Of a DNA stretch of 64,000 nt, positions 7,693 to 16,756 are shown one piece after another. A program made the translations under genes and the position numbers. Below the pieces are notes generated by a model. That model worked only from the letters and a program-made list of their open reading frames with translations, did not search any database and was not told where the DNA came from. Source of the stretch: JBCCSZ01 sp039821145 (GTDB taxonomy: Bacteria; Bacteroidota; Bacteroidia; Chitinophagales; Saprospiraceae); NCBI GenBank assembly GCA_039821145.1, contig JBCBOS010000024.1, positions 71,777 to 135,776 on the forward strand, read 5' to 3'. Positions within the stretch are counted from its first letter, which is position 1. Each line of letters starts with the position of its first letter.

Positions 7693-9093
7693 TTAGGCCT
7701 TGCGCTCAAAAACGGCCAATTGACTGGGAGAGCCATGGGTGGCATCCACTGGGCCTACGCCCTCGAATCGCACCTTGTAATTATGGCGTTCTGCTGTGGC
7801 ATTGGCCCATTGCTCAAATTCGGCTCGGGTCCATTCGAAGCGGTGATCTGAGTGGCGAAATTTACCTTCTGTCAAGCCTTCGAAGAGAGCGTTGTACTCG
7901 CGATTGGGGGTAGTGAGGACCAAGATTGCTGGGCGGGCGTGTTGGAAGACCACTTTCTCAAAGGCCTCCAATCGGTATGGGTCCAGGTGTTCGATCACCT
8001 CTACCAAGGCAGCTGCATCAAAACCCGCCAGTCGATCATCGCGATAGGTCAGTGCCCCCTGGATCAGCTGAATGCGCTCTCGCTTGGCGGGGCTGGCATC
8101 TTTGAGGTACAGACGGCGACTGGCCACTTCCAGAGATTTGAAAGACACATCCATTCCCACAATTTTGTCAAACTGCCGCTCACTCACCAAAAGCTTGAGC
8201 AACTTTCCTCCGCCACAGCCCAAGTCCAATGCGCTCTTTGCACCCGAGGCTTTTAGCAATTCACAGACCCTTTGCAAGCGGGTTTGGTGCAAGTTCATCG
8301 ATGTCTCTAGCAACTCCTCTTTGGAAGGGGCCGCCGGATTTTCTTCTCCTTCCACTTCTGGCTTCTCCAAGCCTTTGACAAATTGGCGAGCATAGCTTTT
8401 TTTGTGCTTCAAATACCGACGGATGATGAGCGAGGCCATGGGATGACCCGAAATCCAGTCGCTGGAATTGCGCTGAAGTTTTTCAATTTCCATCTCATTG
8501 ACAAAATAGTGCTTGCTGTTGTCGAGCACAGGCATGAGAACAAAGAGGTGGTTGAGCAATGTCTGCAGGCTGATCGTGTGGTGCAGACCGACGGAAAAGT
8601 AAGGACTCTCTCCCCATTGCGGAAAGTTTTCATCCAGGGGATGGCCTTTGATGTCCAGCTCGTAGCCCAGCGGCTCAAACAGTTTGCGAATCAGCCCTTC
8701 CCCGCCTTTGGATACGATGGTGGGCAGGCTGACTTCCAGTGGCAGGGCCTGGCTCACCAAGTGGGGCCGATCCTTGCAGCGGCCATTGAGGGCACTTCCA
8801 AATACTTTGGAAATGGCGGTACTCAAGAAAGAAGAAGCAACGTAAGGACGGTCGTTGACATAGTGTTCCAACTGGTAGGAGGCTTTGCCCCTGCTGTGTT
8901 GTTGGCGGCTGAGCAGAACGGGATTCATCTCCAACAGCAAGACCACCGAGCACTTGTCGGGCTGGGCCTCTGGGTAGAAGACATGGGCCTTGCCAAAGGA
9001 CAGCTCCTTGCTTTGGAAGCGGTCGGGGTGCTTGCCGAGTAAGTAGCCAAGGTCGGTCGCAGGTTGATGGGTGGTCGTAATTTGTAGCAACAT
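7693..9093 (-). CDS. hen1: 3'-terminal RNA ribose 2'-O-methyltransferase Hen1
   Basis: The 466-aa protein starts MLLQITTTHQ, which matches the usual Hen1 opening; I therefore use the ATG at 9093 rather than one 36 bp upstream at 9129. The N-terminal half (about 1-240) is the Hen1 N-domain that binds Pnkp and supports ligation. The C-terminal half is a SAM methyltransferase (ALDLGCGGGKLL near residue 285) with the Hen1 metal site EVIEH and a later FRHSDHRFEW block. It methylates the 2'-OH at the 3' end of cleaved RNA so that the repaired junction resists a second cut. It is the first gene of the hen1-pnkp operon and faces a WYL regulator across 96 bp. Confidence 0.95.
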   Translation of the reverse strand: MLLQITTTHQPATDLGYLLGKHPDRFQSKELSFGKAHVFYPEAQPDKCSVVLLLEMNPVLLSRQQHSRGKASYQLEHYVNDRPYVASSFLSTAISKVFGSALNGRCKDRPHLVSQALPLEVSLPTIVSKGGEGLIRKLFEPLGYELDIKGHPLDENFPQWGESPYFSVGLHHTISLQTLLNHLFVLMPVLDNSKHYFVNEMEIEKLQRNSSDWISGHPMASLIIRRYLKHKKSYARQFVKGLEKPEVEGEENPAAPSKEELLETSMNLHQTRLQRVCELLKASGAKSALDLGCGGGKLLKLLVSERQFDKIVGMDVSFKSLEVASRRLYLKDASPAKRERIQLIQGALTYRDDRLAGFDAAALVEVIEHLDPYRLEAFEKVVFQHARPAILVLTTPNREYNALFEGLTEGKFRHSDHRFEWTRAEFEQWANATAERHNYKVRFEGVGPVDATHGSPSQLAVFERKA

Positions 9094-9143
9094 CTGTATT
9101 TCGATTTCGTTGCAACAAAGTAAAACCACAACTACGCAGTTTT

Positions 9144-9174
9144 TTTGCGCACTTAGAAAAAACTTGTATTTTCT
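9144..9174 (+). promoter_or_regulatory. Possible promoter of the WYL regulator
   Basis: TTTG at 9144-9147, a 19-bp spacer and TATTTTCT at 9167-9174 approximate the Bacteroidota promoter (TTG, 19-21, TAnnTTTG), with two mismatches in the -7 box. The implied transcript would have a very short leader before the ATG at 9190. The same 96-bp gap must also hold the promoter of hen1 on the other strand (best -7 candidate TTACTTTG, one mismatch), so a regulator bound here could control both directions. Confidence 0.35.
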
Positions 9175-9189
9175 CCCAAATTATTCTCC

Positions 9190-10203
9190 ATGCCACAGAA
9201 CAAGAATGCACTGTTGCGCTATCGCACCATCGACAAATGCCTCCAAAATCGCTTCCGACGCTGGACGCTGGACGATCTGATCGAGGCCTGTTCAGACGCA
9301 TTGTACGAGTTTGAAGGAATCGATAAAGGGGTGAGCAAACGAAGCATCCAGGCAGACATTCAATTGATGCGTTCGGACAAGTTGGGATACAATGCCCCCA
9401 TTGTTGTACAAAACAAAAAGTACTATTCGTATGCCGATCCAGACTACAGCATCTCCAACATTCCACTGTCCAACGAAGATTTGCGGAAGCTCAACCAGGC
9501 ATTGGGCATCCTCAAGCAGTTCAAGGGCTTTTCCCATTTTCGGCAAATGGAGGGGATGATCCAGCGATTGGAGGACAAAATCATTTCGGAAGAACAGCAA
9601 CAATCGGCCATCATCGACTTTGAAAAAAACGAAGACCTTCGCGGCCTCGAACACCTGGATTTCATCTACCAGGCCATTGCCCAGCGGAAGGTCCTACAAA
9701 TCGTCTATCAATCCTACAAGGCCAAGCAACCCAGTACCTTCCACTTTCACCCCTACCGACTCAAGGAGTACCGCAACCGTTGGTTTGTCTTGGGCCTGCG
9801 AAAAAAAGAGGCACCCCTGCTCAACCTGGCTCTGGACCGCATCCAGCAGCTTCAAACTTGCGACCTACCCTACCATGGCAAGCACGGCATCGATTTGGAA
9901 AATTACTACAAGGACATCATCGGGGTGACGATTACTGGCCCACGGCCTGTCCCGGTGGTATTCAAAACATCGGCGGCTATGACCCCCTACATCATCAGCA
10001 AGCCCTTTCACCACTCGCAAAAGATCCTGGAGACAGATGACGAGGGACGTACAACTTTTCAAATTACCGTCATCCCCAATTTTGAGTTGGAACGATTGCT
10101 GCTTGGCTATGCTGAAAGTCTACAGGTATTGCGCCCAAGGCGACTCAAAAGCCGCCTTCGCAAGCGACTACAGGAGGCCGTGGAGCAGTATGTCACTCGT
10201 TGA
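9190..10203 (+). CDS. WYL-domain transcriptional regulator
   Basis: The 337-aa protein has an N-terminal winged-helix-like region (residues 5-80; RYRTIDKCL, then SKRSIQADIQLMR as the recognition helix), a coiled middle part (95-140), a WYL domain (about 150-225; LQIVYQSY, FHPYRLKEYRNRWFVLGL) and a C-terminal WCX extension with the arginine-rich LRPRRLKSRLRKRL end. WYL proteins sense ligands, often nucleotides or nucleic acid ends, and control DNA-damage and defence genes. It is divergent from hen1-pnkp with a 96-bp shared gap, so control of the RNA repair operon is a natural inference. Its 3' end overlaps the convergent lipoprotein gene by 11 bp. Confidence 0.9.
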   Translation: MPQNKNALLRYRTIDKCLQNRFRRWTLDDLIEACSDALYEFEGIDKGVSKRSIQADIQLMRSDKLGYNAPIVVQNKKYYSYADPDYSISNIPLSNEDLRKLNQALGILKQFKGFSHFRQMEGMIQRLEDKIISEEQQQSAIIDFEKNEDLRGLEHLDFIYQAIAQRKVLQIVYQSYKAKQPSTFHFHPYRLKEYRNRWFVLGLRKKEAPLLNLALDRIQQLQTCDLPYHGKHGIDLENYYKDIIGVTITGPRPVPVVFKTSAAMTPYIISKPFHHSQKILETDDEGRTTFQITVIPNFELERLLLGYAESLQVLRPRRLKSRLRKRLQEAVEQYVTR

Positions 10204-11374
10204 GAGCAACAGGCCTGAATTCTTTGAATTGATCCATTGACTTGAGGAATTTCTTTTGCCCCGATCGAATGGCCGAGCTCAGCACATGGCGATCAGAAGG
10301 AAAATCTGATGGGCTGCCCAGACCTTCACAACAAGAGATGTCCTCTGCCCGATCGTCTCCCCAAGACTCTGTATACTCGTTGCTCCAGCAGTAAAAGCCT
10401 TTGATGAGCTTGCTGTCGATGATCTCGCCTGTGTCAACATCTCGAAGGACAATGTCGAAGTGGGCGCGCGCCAGCTTGGACTGTTCATAGGTGGTGACCC
10501 CAAAAGTCACCGTCTGAATGATTTCCTTTTCTACCTGGACATAAGCAGAGTCGGCCTCGCTCCACTCCTCCACTGTCTCTGTATCAACGACCACGTCCTT
10601 GCTGTTGGAGCAGGAAGAAGAACTTTCCGTTGGTGGGCCTGCCTGCAGCTTACTGATGGAAATGTTGAGTTCTTGCTGGGCGCTTGTCCCGTCGGGCATT
10701 TCGAGGTGGAAGACTTGCCATCCGTGTCGGAGGGGATAGGCCGTATTTTCGAAGAATTGGTCAAAGGTCCAATCGGCCTCGTGCTGTTGCAGCACGCCAT
10801 TGTCTATGAGTATGAGGACATTGGTGGTTGCCAATTCATACATCTCGTCTCGGAGAGCATCGGTGTCGCGAAAGCTGTCGCGGTAATCATAGGTATGCTT
10901 CAAAATCCCATAGGCATCGCGAGCAGCCAGTCGATCGCCATTGCGGGCTGCGGGCATGTATTCCTGTGCGCGGGAGTAGTACAGCAATGCACAATTGTCG
11001 CGGGCCTCGGCGATGAGTTCGTCCACTGGGTAGAGGCGAATGGAGGCAGAATGGCCTTTTTGGTGAACGCGCTCCAGGATGGATTGCAGACGCTCCTGCC
11101 GATCTTGTATTTCGTATGCTTTGCTGTGGATTTTGAGCCATGCTTCGGCTTGTCCACTTCGGCGGAGTCTTTCGACTTCGAGGAGATCTCGTTGGGTGAG
11201 GCTGGCAAATGATTGTTCGAGGGCGCTGAGGTGATCAGATTTCACCCTTCCGTATTTGAGTCGATTGCTACTGACTTCGAAAGCCCGATCGTACTTTTGC
11301 TTGTCGAGTAATTTTTGAGGGTTGGCACAGCCGAGTAGAACAAAAGGGAATAAAATGTAGAGATAATTCTTCAT
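10193..11374 (-). CDS. Lipoprotein of unknown function, 393 aa
   Basis: It starts with a lipoprotein signal (LFPFVLLGC, Cys16). The first 150 residues are helical and charged (repeated RLRR, QDRQERLQSILERVHQK) and may form TPR-like or coiled helices. The remainder is mixed, with a Ser/Cys-rich SSSSC patch near residue 255 and a CWSNEY...CCEG stretch close to the end. I do not recognise a named family, although this organisation (lipid anchor, helical repeat, beta-rich tail) is common in Bacteroidota envelope proteins. Its stop overlaps the end of the convergent WYL gene. Confidence 0.7.
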   Translation of the reverse strand: MKNYLYILFPFVLLGCANPQKLLDKQKYDRAFEVSSNRLKYGRVKSDHLSALEQSFASLTQRDLLEVERLRRSGQAEAWLKIHSKAYEIQDRQERLQSILERVHQKGHSASIRLYPVDELIAEARDNCALLYYSRAQEYMPAARNGDRLAARDAYGILKHTYDYRDSFRDTDALRDEMYELATTNVLILIDNGVLQQHEADWTFDQFFENTAYPLRHGWQVFHLEMPDGTSAQQELNISISKLQAGPPTESSSSCSNSKDVVVDTETVEEWSEADSAYVQVEKEIIQTVTFGVTTYEQSKLARAHFDIVLRDVDTGEIIDSKLIKGFYCWSNEYTESWGDDRAEDISCCEGLGSPSDFPSDRHVLSSAIRSGQKKFLKSMDQFKEFRPVALNE

Positions 11375-11518
11375 AGCTGGTTGGCGTTTTGGTTGTTATA
11401 AAGATACGCCATTCCAGTCCAACAATCAGCATTCGGAGCTGTGATGAGGGGTTAAACATTGGTTAAAACTTGTTAAGGTTTTCCAAAGAAACAAGCCTGC
11501 GTTTACACCCAAAGTAAT

Positions 11519-12052
11519 TTACATTTTCAATAGTCGAATGCTCAGGCGGTTGTTGCGCGCATGCTGCTCTGAACTGCAGTCACCACACTCGCATTCTTCC
11601 AAGGGTCGAGACTCTCCATATCCACGGAAAGCCACTCGCTTCAACAGCTCAGTCTGGTCGATGGAATCACAGACTGTTTTCAGTTCCTCTTTGAGGCTGC
11701 GCAGATTGCGACGACTGCTTGCCAGATTGGATCTCTTTGCCCCCCGACAATCCGTGTGAGAACCTATCTCTATTTTCGCCTTGGGTCGATCTTGCAAAAA
11801 CTTGATGATGCTCCACAATTTGTCCAAGTCCTTTTCCCGATCAAATTCACAACAGCGATCGACACCAGTGATCCCATAGTAGAATTTGATGGCGACCGAT
11901 GTTTCGTCTCCCACCTCTTGTAAATCTGTTTGAAGGGATTGCCAGACGGTTTGGTCCATGACTGGCTCCTGGGGTTGCGACTGTACAGTCAATGCGATGA
12001 GGCACCAAAAGCAAAAGGTAAGCAAGCTTGTCTTCATTTGTGTCTTTTTCAT
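11519..12052 (-). CDS. OmpA-family C-terminal domain protein
   Basis: A signal peptide (start at 12052, MKKTQMKTSLL; an ATG at 12037 is equally possible) precedes a single OmpA-like peptidoglycan-binding domain. Seen features are the opening strand with AIKFYYG, a helix DKLWSIIKFLQDRPKAKIEIGSHTD that ends in the SHTD motif, then the ASRRNLRSLKEEL helix, a YGESRP motif and an N-R-xS-I-R end (ARNNRLSIRL). It also has extra cysteines (RCC, ECECGDC). It probably anchors to the cell wall in the periplasm. No beta-barrel is present. Confidence 0.8.
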   Translation of the reverse strand: MKKTQMKTSLLTFCFWCLIALTVQSQPQEPVMDQTVWQSLQTDLQEVGDETSVAIKFYYGITGVDRCCEFDREKDLDKLWSIIKFLQDRPKAKIEIGSHTDCRGAKRSNLASSRRNLRSLKEELKTVCDSIDQTELLKRVAFRGYGESRPLEECECGDCSSEQHARNNRLSIRLLKM

Positions 12053-12107
12053 TATGGTAGTAAAACGCCTTTTCACCACTTGTGGTCTATCCCTCTCTGT
12101 ATTCCTG

Positions 12108-13058
12108 CTACAGAGAGTTCTTGTAGTCTTCGATGTGCTGTATGACTCCCTGCATCAAGCGCTGGCGGGCCTCTATGGCAGCCCATGCAATGTGCGGGCT
12201 GAGGACAATCCGCTCGGGATGTTGCAGCTGAAGGAATGGATGATCAGCAGGCAGAGGTTCTTGTTCAAACACATCCATGCAAGCCCCTCGAATGATCCCG
12301 GCATCCAGTGCCTTTGCCAAGTCATCTTCCACTACAATACCTCCTCTGCCCATGTTGATCAGCAGGGCGCTGTCCTTCATTTGTTCCAATTGGGTGCGGC
12401 CAATCAAGCTTTTGGTTTGCGCTGTCAGACCTGCGTGAATGGATACAATATCGGAAGTGGCCAGCAATTCTTCCAGTGGCAAGCGTTGATAGGCAGCATT
12501 GTCATTGCGACCAGTGGTGGAATGATAAACAACCTTCATCCCAAAGCCATCTCCCGCCACACGCGCCACCGCCCGCCCAATGTTCCCCAAGCCAATGATG
12601 CCCATGCGCTTTCCCGCCAATTCACAATAGGGACGGTCGAGGTGAGTGAAGTGTGGGCTGCCACTGTAGGCACCAGACTTGACATAGTTGTCGTAGTATG
12701 GCAGGTGATGATGCAAGTGCAACAACACGGCAAAGGTGTGCTGTGCCACCGTCTCAACGGCATAGCCTGCCACATTTTTCACGCTGATCCCACGGGCATT
12801 TGCCGCTGTCAAATCGACATTGTTCATCCCGGTAGCTGTCACACAGATGAGTCGAAGATGTTGGCAAGCTTGTAGGTGCGCCTCGGTGATCTTGACTTTG
12901 TTGGTCAGTACGATGTGAGCATGACGAATCCGATCTGCCACTTCCTCCGGAGAGCTTTGGGGGTACGCCTTGTAGTCTCCCAAGGAGTGGAGCTGTGCCA
13001 ATTCGGGCAGTGCTCCAACAGTTTCGATGTCCAAAAAGACGATTTGCAATGATTCCAT
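12108..13058 (-). CDS. D-2-hydroxyacid dehydrogenase (NAD-dependent)
   Basis: The 316-aa protein has the two-domain plan of glycerate/hydroxypyruvate-type D-2-hydroxyacid dehydrogenases. The NAD site is IGLGNIGRAVARVA near residue 155. The catalytic residues are in place: Arg in NMGRGGIV, Glu in DVFEQEPL and His in SPHIAWA. The substrate cannot be fixed from sequence; glycerate or hydroxypyruvate is most likely by family. The gene starts 9 bp after the topB stop on the same strand, so it is probably the second gene of a topB operon. A perfect 8-bp stem (12093-12117) covers its stop codon, but lacks a U-tract. Confidence 0.85.
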   Translation of the reverse strand: MESLQIVFLDIETVGALPELAQLHSLGDYKAYPQSSPEEVADRIRHAHIVLTNKVKITEAHLQACQHLRLICVTATGMNNVDLTAANARGISVKNVAGYAVETVAQHTFAVLLHLHHHLPYYDNYVKSGAYSGSPHFTHLDRPYCELAGKRMGIIGLGNIGRAVARVAGDGFGMKVVYHSTTGRNDNAAYQRLPLEELLATSDIVSIHAGLTAQTKSLIGRTQLEQMKDSALLINMGRGGIVVEDDLAKALDAGIIRGACMDVFEQEPLPADHPFLQLQHPERIVLSPHIAWAAIEARQRLMQGVIQHIEDYKNSL

Positions 13059-13067
13059 GTTGGTCGT

Positions 13068-15446
13068 TTAGCGATTGAGAATGTCCCACACAAGTGCCTT
13101 GGTCAGCTGTTGGCCCGCCGCTTGCTTGCGCACCTCCTCAAAGGAGACACGAAAGCCACAGCCTGTTTGCCAATGACTGCAACCATAGGCCGTCTTGCCC
13201 TTGACCACCTTGCCAATCCCACACTTTGGACAGTGCAATTCGTTGGGAACGGTCGTCTTTTTGGGAACGACTGTCTTCTTGGGAGCTGCAGTGGGCTTGG
13301 AAGGTTTTGGTTTTCCGTCGATGAGTTGCAGTTCGAACGCATCTGTAAAGCGGATGACACCATTGCGTTTCCGGCCGTTGTCCTGAAAGCCTTTGAGCTG
13401 GATGGTGGCGCCGCGTTTGTACAGGCGAAGCAATTGGCGCTCTGGAATTTTCTTTTGCATGAATTCAAATGGCAGCCGAAAGTCACAACCTTCTTTCCAC
13501 CGACTACAGCCATAAGCAGTTTTTCCCTTGAGCAATTTTCCGTGGCGACATTTGGGACAAGACTGTTCGGTCAAAATCTTGTCGGCGGGCAGGGCGGGGC
13601 TGCGTTTGCTTCGCTTGCGGCTGGCTGCAGGGGGTTTGCCAGGGGCAGCGATTCGCTGTTGGTTTTTGCTGAGTCGGACCTCCTCCACCAATTGGCGCAC
13701 CATCTCTTTCATGTCGTTGACAAATTGCGAAGCGGTATGTGTGCCGGCCTCAATTTCCCGCAACTGCTTTTCCCACTGCCCCGTCAGCTCCACCGATTTG
13801 AGTTGTTCGTTTTCGATGGTATCGATGAGTTGGATGCCCGTTTCTGTGGGATGGATTTGCTTTTTCTGCCGACGGATGTACTTTCTTCTAAAGAGCGTTT
13901 CGATGATGTTGGCGCGGGTGCTGGGTCGACCAATTCCATTGGCTTTCATGAGGTCGCGCAGTTCGTCGTCGTCCACCTTTTTGCCCGCCGTTTCCATGCC
14001 GCGCAACAGGCTGGCCTCGGTGTAGTATTTGGGTGGCTGCGTCATCTTATCCACCAAATTGGGCGCATGCGGCCCCTGTTCCCCCTTGACAAACTCGGGC
14101 AAAATCTTTTCTTCCTCTTCCTTTTTGTCTCCCTTGCCCTTGGCTGTTTTGGACGCAGCTTTTTGCTTGGGGAACAACACCCGCCAGCCTGGGTCCAAAA
14201 TCTCCTTTCCCGTGGCTTTGAAGCGAAGGCCATCCACTTCGCCAATGACTGTATTGTTGGATACGATGCAATCTGGGTAAAAAGCAGCGATGAAACGCCG
14301 GGCGATGGCATCGTAGACCTTTTGTTCATTGCCCATCAGGTTTTTCTGCACCCCAGTGGGAATGATGGCGTGGTGGTCCGTTACTTTTTTGTCGTTGAAC
14401 ACCTTGGCCGATTTTCGGATGGGCTGGCCCAGAAGGCTTTGGGTAAATTGGCTGTAGCTGCTCATCTGCTGGAGGATGCCAGGGATTTTGGGATACAAAT
14501 CGTTGGGCAGGTAAGTCGTATCCACCCGCGGATAAGTGACCACTTTTTGCTCGTAGAGTTTTTGCACCAACTTCAGTGTCTGATCGGCCGAAAAGGCAAA
14601 CCGCTTGTTGCAATGGACTTGCAGGCTGGTGAGGTCGAACAAACGCGGTGGATATTCGCGGCCTTTCTTTTTGGTGGCCGATAGGATGAGGAAGGGTTTT
14701 CCCGTCACGTGCTGAAGCCATTTTTCTCCCTCCTCCTTTTTGAGGAAACGACCTTTTTCACATTGAAAGGTCACCTCTCGGTACAAGGTGTGCAATTCCC
14801 AATAGGGTTCGGGGACAAAGTTTTCGATTTCCTTGTGCCGCTGCACCAGCATGGCCAGGGTGGGCGTCTGCACACGGCCGATGGACAGCAACTGCCGAAA
14901 ACCACCAAATTTCAGGGTGTACAAACGGGTGGTATTCATGCCCAGCAACCAATCGCCGATGGCCCGGGAGCTGCCTGCGTAGTAGAGTCGGTCGAAGTCG
15001 CTGGCATTGCGAAGGTTGCGAAACCCATCGCGGATGGCTTCGGGGGTGAGGGACGAAATCCAGAGCCGTTGGGTGGGGCCTTTGTAGCCCGCCTCTTGTA
15101 GGACCCATCGCTGGATGAGTTCGCCCTCCTGCCCGGCATCCCCACAGTTGATGACCAACTTCGCTTTGCGCAGCAATTTTTTGATGACCCCAAACTGCTT
15201 TTTGACACCTTTGTCAGACATCAACTTGGTCTCAAACTTTTCCGGCAGCATGGGCAAGCCGTTGAGGTCCCATTTTTTCCAGTGGGCGTGGTAGTCGTCC
15301 GGGGATTTGAGTTGGCAGAAGTGGCCAAATGTCCAGGTGACCGCATAGCCATTGCCCTCCAGAAAGCCATCCTGTCGGCTTCGGGCGCCAATGATTTGGG
15401 CAATTTCGCGGGCCACACTGGGCTTTTCAGCTATGCAAACTTTCAT
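13068..15446 (-). CDS. topB: DNA topoisomerase III (type IA)
   Basis: The 792-aa protein starts MKVCIAEKPSVAREIA, the Toprim opening of TopB, with the acidic metal motif in NCGDAGQEGEL near residue 100. The type IA core contains SIGRVQTPTLAML and the active-site Tyr in VVTYPRVDTTYL near residue 305, followed by GIGRPSTRANIIETL. The C-terminus has two zinc ribbons of the same layout (CPKCRHGK at about 630 and CPKCGIGK at about 737, each ending in a GC.FR pair), which help DNA binding. It decatenates DNA and resolves replication or recombination intermediates. The downstream dehydrogenase is only 9 bp away. Confidence 0.95.
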   Translation of the reverse strand: MKVCIAEKPSVAREIAQIIGARSRQDGFLEGNGYAVTWTFGHFCQLKSPDDYHAHWKKWDLNGLPMLPEKFETKLMSDKGVKKQFGVIKKLLRKAKLVINCGDAGQEGELIQRWVLQEAGYKGPTQRLWISSLTPEAIRDGFRNLRNASDFDRLYYAGSSRAIGDWLLGMNTTRLYTLKFGGFRQLLSIGRVQTPTLAMLVQRHKEIENFVPEPYWELHTLYREVTFQCEKGRFLKKEEGEKWLQHVTGKPFLILSATKKKGREYPPRLFDLTSLQVHCNKRFAFSADQTLKLVQKLYEQKVVTYPRVDTTYLPNDLYPKIPGILQQMSSYSQFTQSLLGQPIRKSAKVFNDKKVTDHHAIIPTGVQKNLMGNEQKVYDAIARRFIAAFYPDCIVSNNTVIGEVDGLRFKATGKEILDPGWRVLFPKQKAASKTAKGKGDKKEEEEKILPEFVKGEQGPHAPNLVDKMTQPPKYYTEASLLRGMETAGKKVDDDELRDLMKANGIGRPSTRANIIETLFRRKYIRRQKKQIHPTETGIQLIDTIENEQLKSVELTGQWEKQLREIEAGTHTASQFVNDMKEMVRQLVEEVRLSKNQQRIAAPGKPPAASRKRSKRSPALPADKILTEQSCPKCRHGKLLKGKTAYGCSRWKEGCDFRLPFEFMQKKIPERQLLRLYKRGATIQLKGFQDNGRKRNGVIRFTDAFELQLIDGKPKPSKPTAAPKKTVVPKKTTVPNELHCPKCGIGKVVKGKTAYGCSHWQTGCGFRVSFEEVRKQAAGQQLTKALVWDILNR

Positions 15447-15594
15447 TCCAAGCGATTTCGAGGGGGCAAATTACAAATTATTGGGCAATCGCCACTTCTG
15501 GGGCAAAGCCTTAACCAACTGATTATCAGCTCCATTGAAGAACAGCCAGTTGGGTACAGATGATAAAAAAATTGTCAATATCCCCCAAACCTAT

Positions 15595-15626
15595 TCTGCC
15601 TTTTTATCGTAAAACCATTAAATTTG
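15595..15626 (+). promoter_or_regulatory. Promoter upstream of yebC
   Basis: A perfect Bacteroidota -7 box TAAATTTG (15619-15626) sits 20 bp after a TCTG (15595-15598), a one-mismatch -33 element. Transcription would begin near 15633, about 60 bp before the ATG at 15692. Confidence 0.5.
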
Positions 15627-15691
15627 CCAACTCTATAAGTCCAGAGCAAACGAACAAGCTCCCAACAAACTCTTAAAAAGCGATTCGACCC

Positions 15692-16399
15692 ATGGGAAGA
15701 GCATTTGAATTCCGCAAAGAAAGAAAGTTCAAGCGTTGGTCCAAGATGGCCAAGGCCTTTACCCGCATCGGCAAAGCCATTGCCATCGCCGTGAAAGAAG
15801 GCGGCCCCATACCTGAGACCAACTCCAAGCTACGGGCAGCCATCCAAAATGCCAAGGATGCCAACATGCCCAAGGACAACATCGAAAGGGCCATCAAAAA
15901 AGCTTCCTCTAAAGACGCGGCCGACCTCAAGGAAACGCTCTTCGAAGGCTACGCACCACACGGCATTGCCATCTTGATCGAAACGGCCTCCGACAACAAC
16001 AACCGCACAGTGGCCAACATCCGCAGCTACTTCAACAAGTGCAAGGGCAGCCTCGGTACCTCTGGCTCTGTGTCCTTCATGTTTGAGCACAACTGCCACT
16101 TCAAAATCCACAAAGGAGAGCACGACCTGGAAGAACTCGAACTGGAAATGATCGACTATGGTGCTGAAGAAATCTTTGCCGAAGAGGAACACATCATGAT
16201 CTATGGTGCTTTTGAAAATTTTGGTTCCATCCAGTCCGCACTGGAAGAACGACAGATCGACATTCTCGCTTCTGGCTTCGAACGAATTCCCAGCACGACA
16301 AAGGCCCTGGAAGGCGGCGAAGAAGCAGATGTGGAAAAACTGTTGGGATTGATCGAAGAAGATGATGATGTGTTGAACGTATTCCACAACATGATCTGA
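15692..16399 (+). CDS. YebC/PmpR (TACO1) family protein
   Basis: The 235-aa protein is a clear YebC-family member: opening MGRAFEFRKERKFKRWSKMA, GKAIAIAVKEGG, then NSKLRAAIQNAKDANMPKDN, and later YAPHGIAILIE and NIRSYFNKCKGSLGTSGSV. The family was first described as transcriptional regulators and more recently as translation factors that relieve ribosome stalling on proline-rich stretches. Which role applies here is not visible. It is monocistronic, with its own promoter; the only frame beyond its stop is a doubtful 28-codon ORF on the other strand. Confidence 0.93.
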   Translation: MGRAFEFRKERKFKRWSKMAKAFTRIGKAIAIAVKEGGPIPETNSKLRAAIQNAKDANMPKDNIERAIKKASSKDAADLKETLFEGYAPHGIAILIETASDNNNRTVANIRSYFNKCKGSLGTSGSVSFMFEHNCHFKIHKGEHDLEELELEMIDYGAEEIFAEEEHIMIYGAFENFGSIQSALEERQIDILASGFERIPSTTKALEGGEEADVEKLLGLIEEDDDVLNVFHNMI

Positions 16400-16621
16400 T
16401 CAGAAGTAGGGCATTTTCTTGTATTCCTGATGCCGATGGTACTTGGGACGACTGTCCATCCGAATGTGTAGCCAATACACACCCATGCCTGCTGTACTCA
16501 ACCAACAAGCTCTCTGCCCAAGGCGCTCCGACCGTTTTGTCTACACAATTCAAACAAAAGCAGCTGTCCCAGATCGTCGATTGTCAGAGAGAAATATGCT
16601 CAAAAATAGGCAGAGAGGGAT

Positions 16622-16756
16622 TCATTTGCTTCTTTTGGGCCATCTTTCGAGGGCCAGGATGAGAAGGATGATCAGGACGAAAACAATTTTTCCCACTGGA
16701 AGATCGGACCAAAAGCCTCCGACACCATGCCAAAGTAAAATATGCATGAAAACCAT
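16622..16756 (-). CDS. Possible 44-aa single-span membrane protein
   Basis: A short frame from ATG 16756 to TGA 16622. The peptide has a Gly/Trp-rich N-terminus (LLWHGVGGFW), a strongly hydrophobic segment (IVFVLIILLILAL) and a basic tail (ERWPKRSK), a positive-inside layout typical of tiny inner-membrane proteins in this phylum. An inner ATG at 16747 is an alternative start. No homologue is recognised. Confidence 0.3.
   Translation of the reverse strand: MVFMHILLWHGVGGFWSDLPVGKIVFVLIILLILALERWPKRSK

Noticed and set aside
13110..14684. 524-codon open frame on the plus strand
   Set aside because: Antisense to topB, whose motifs are unambiguous.
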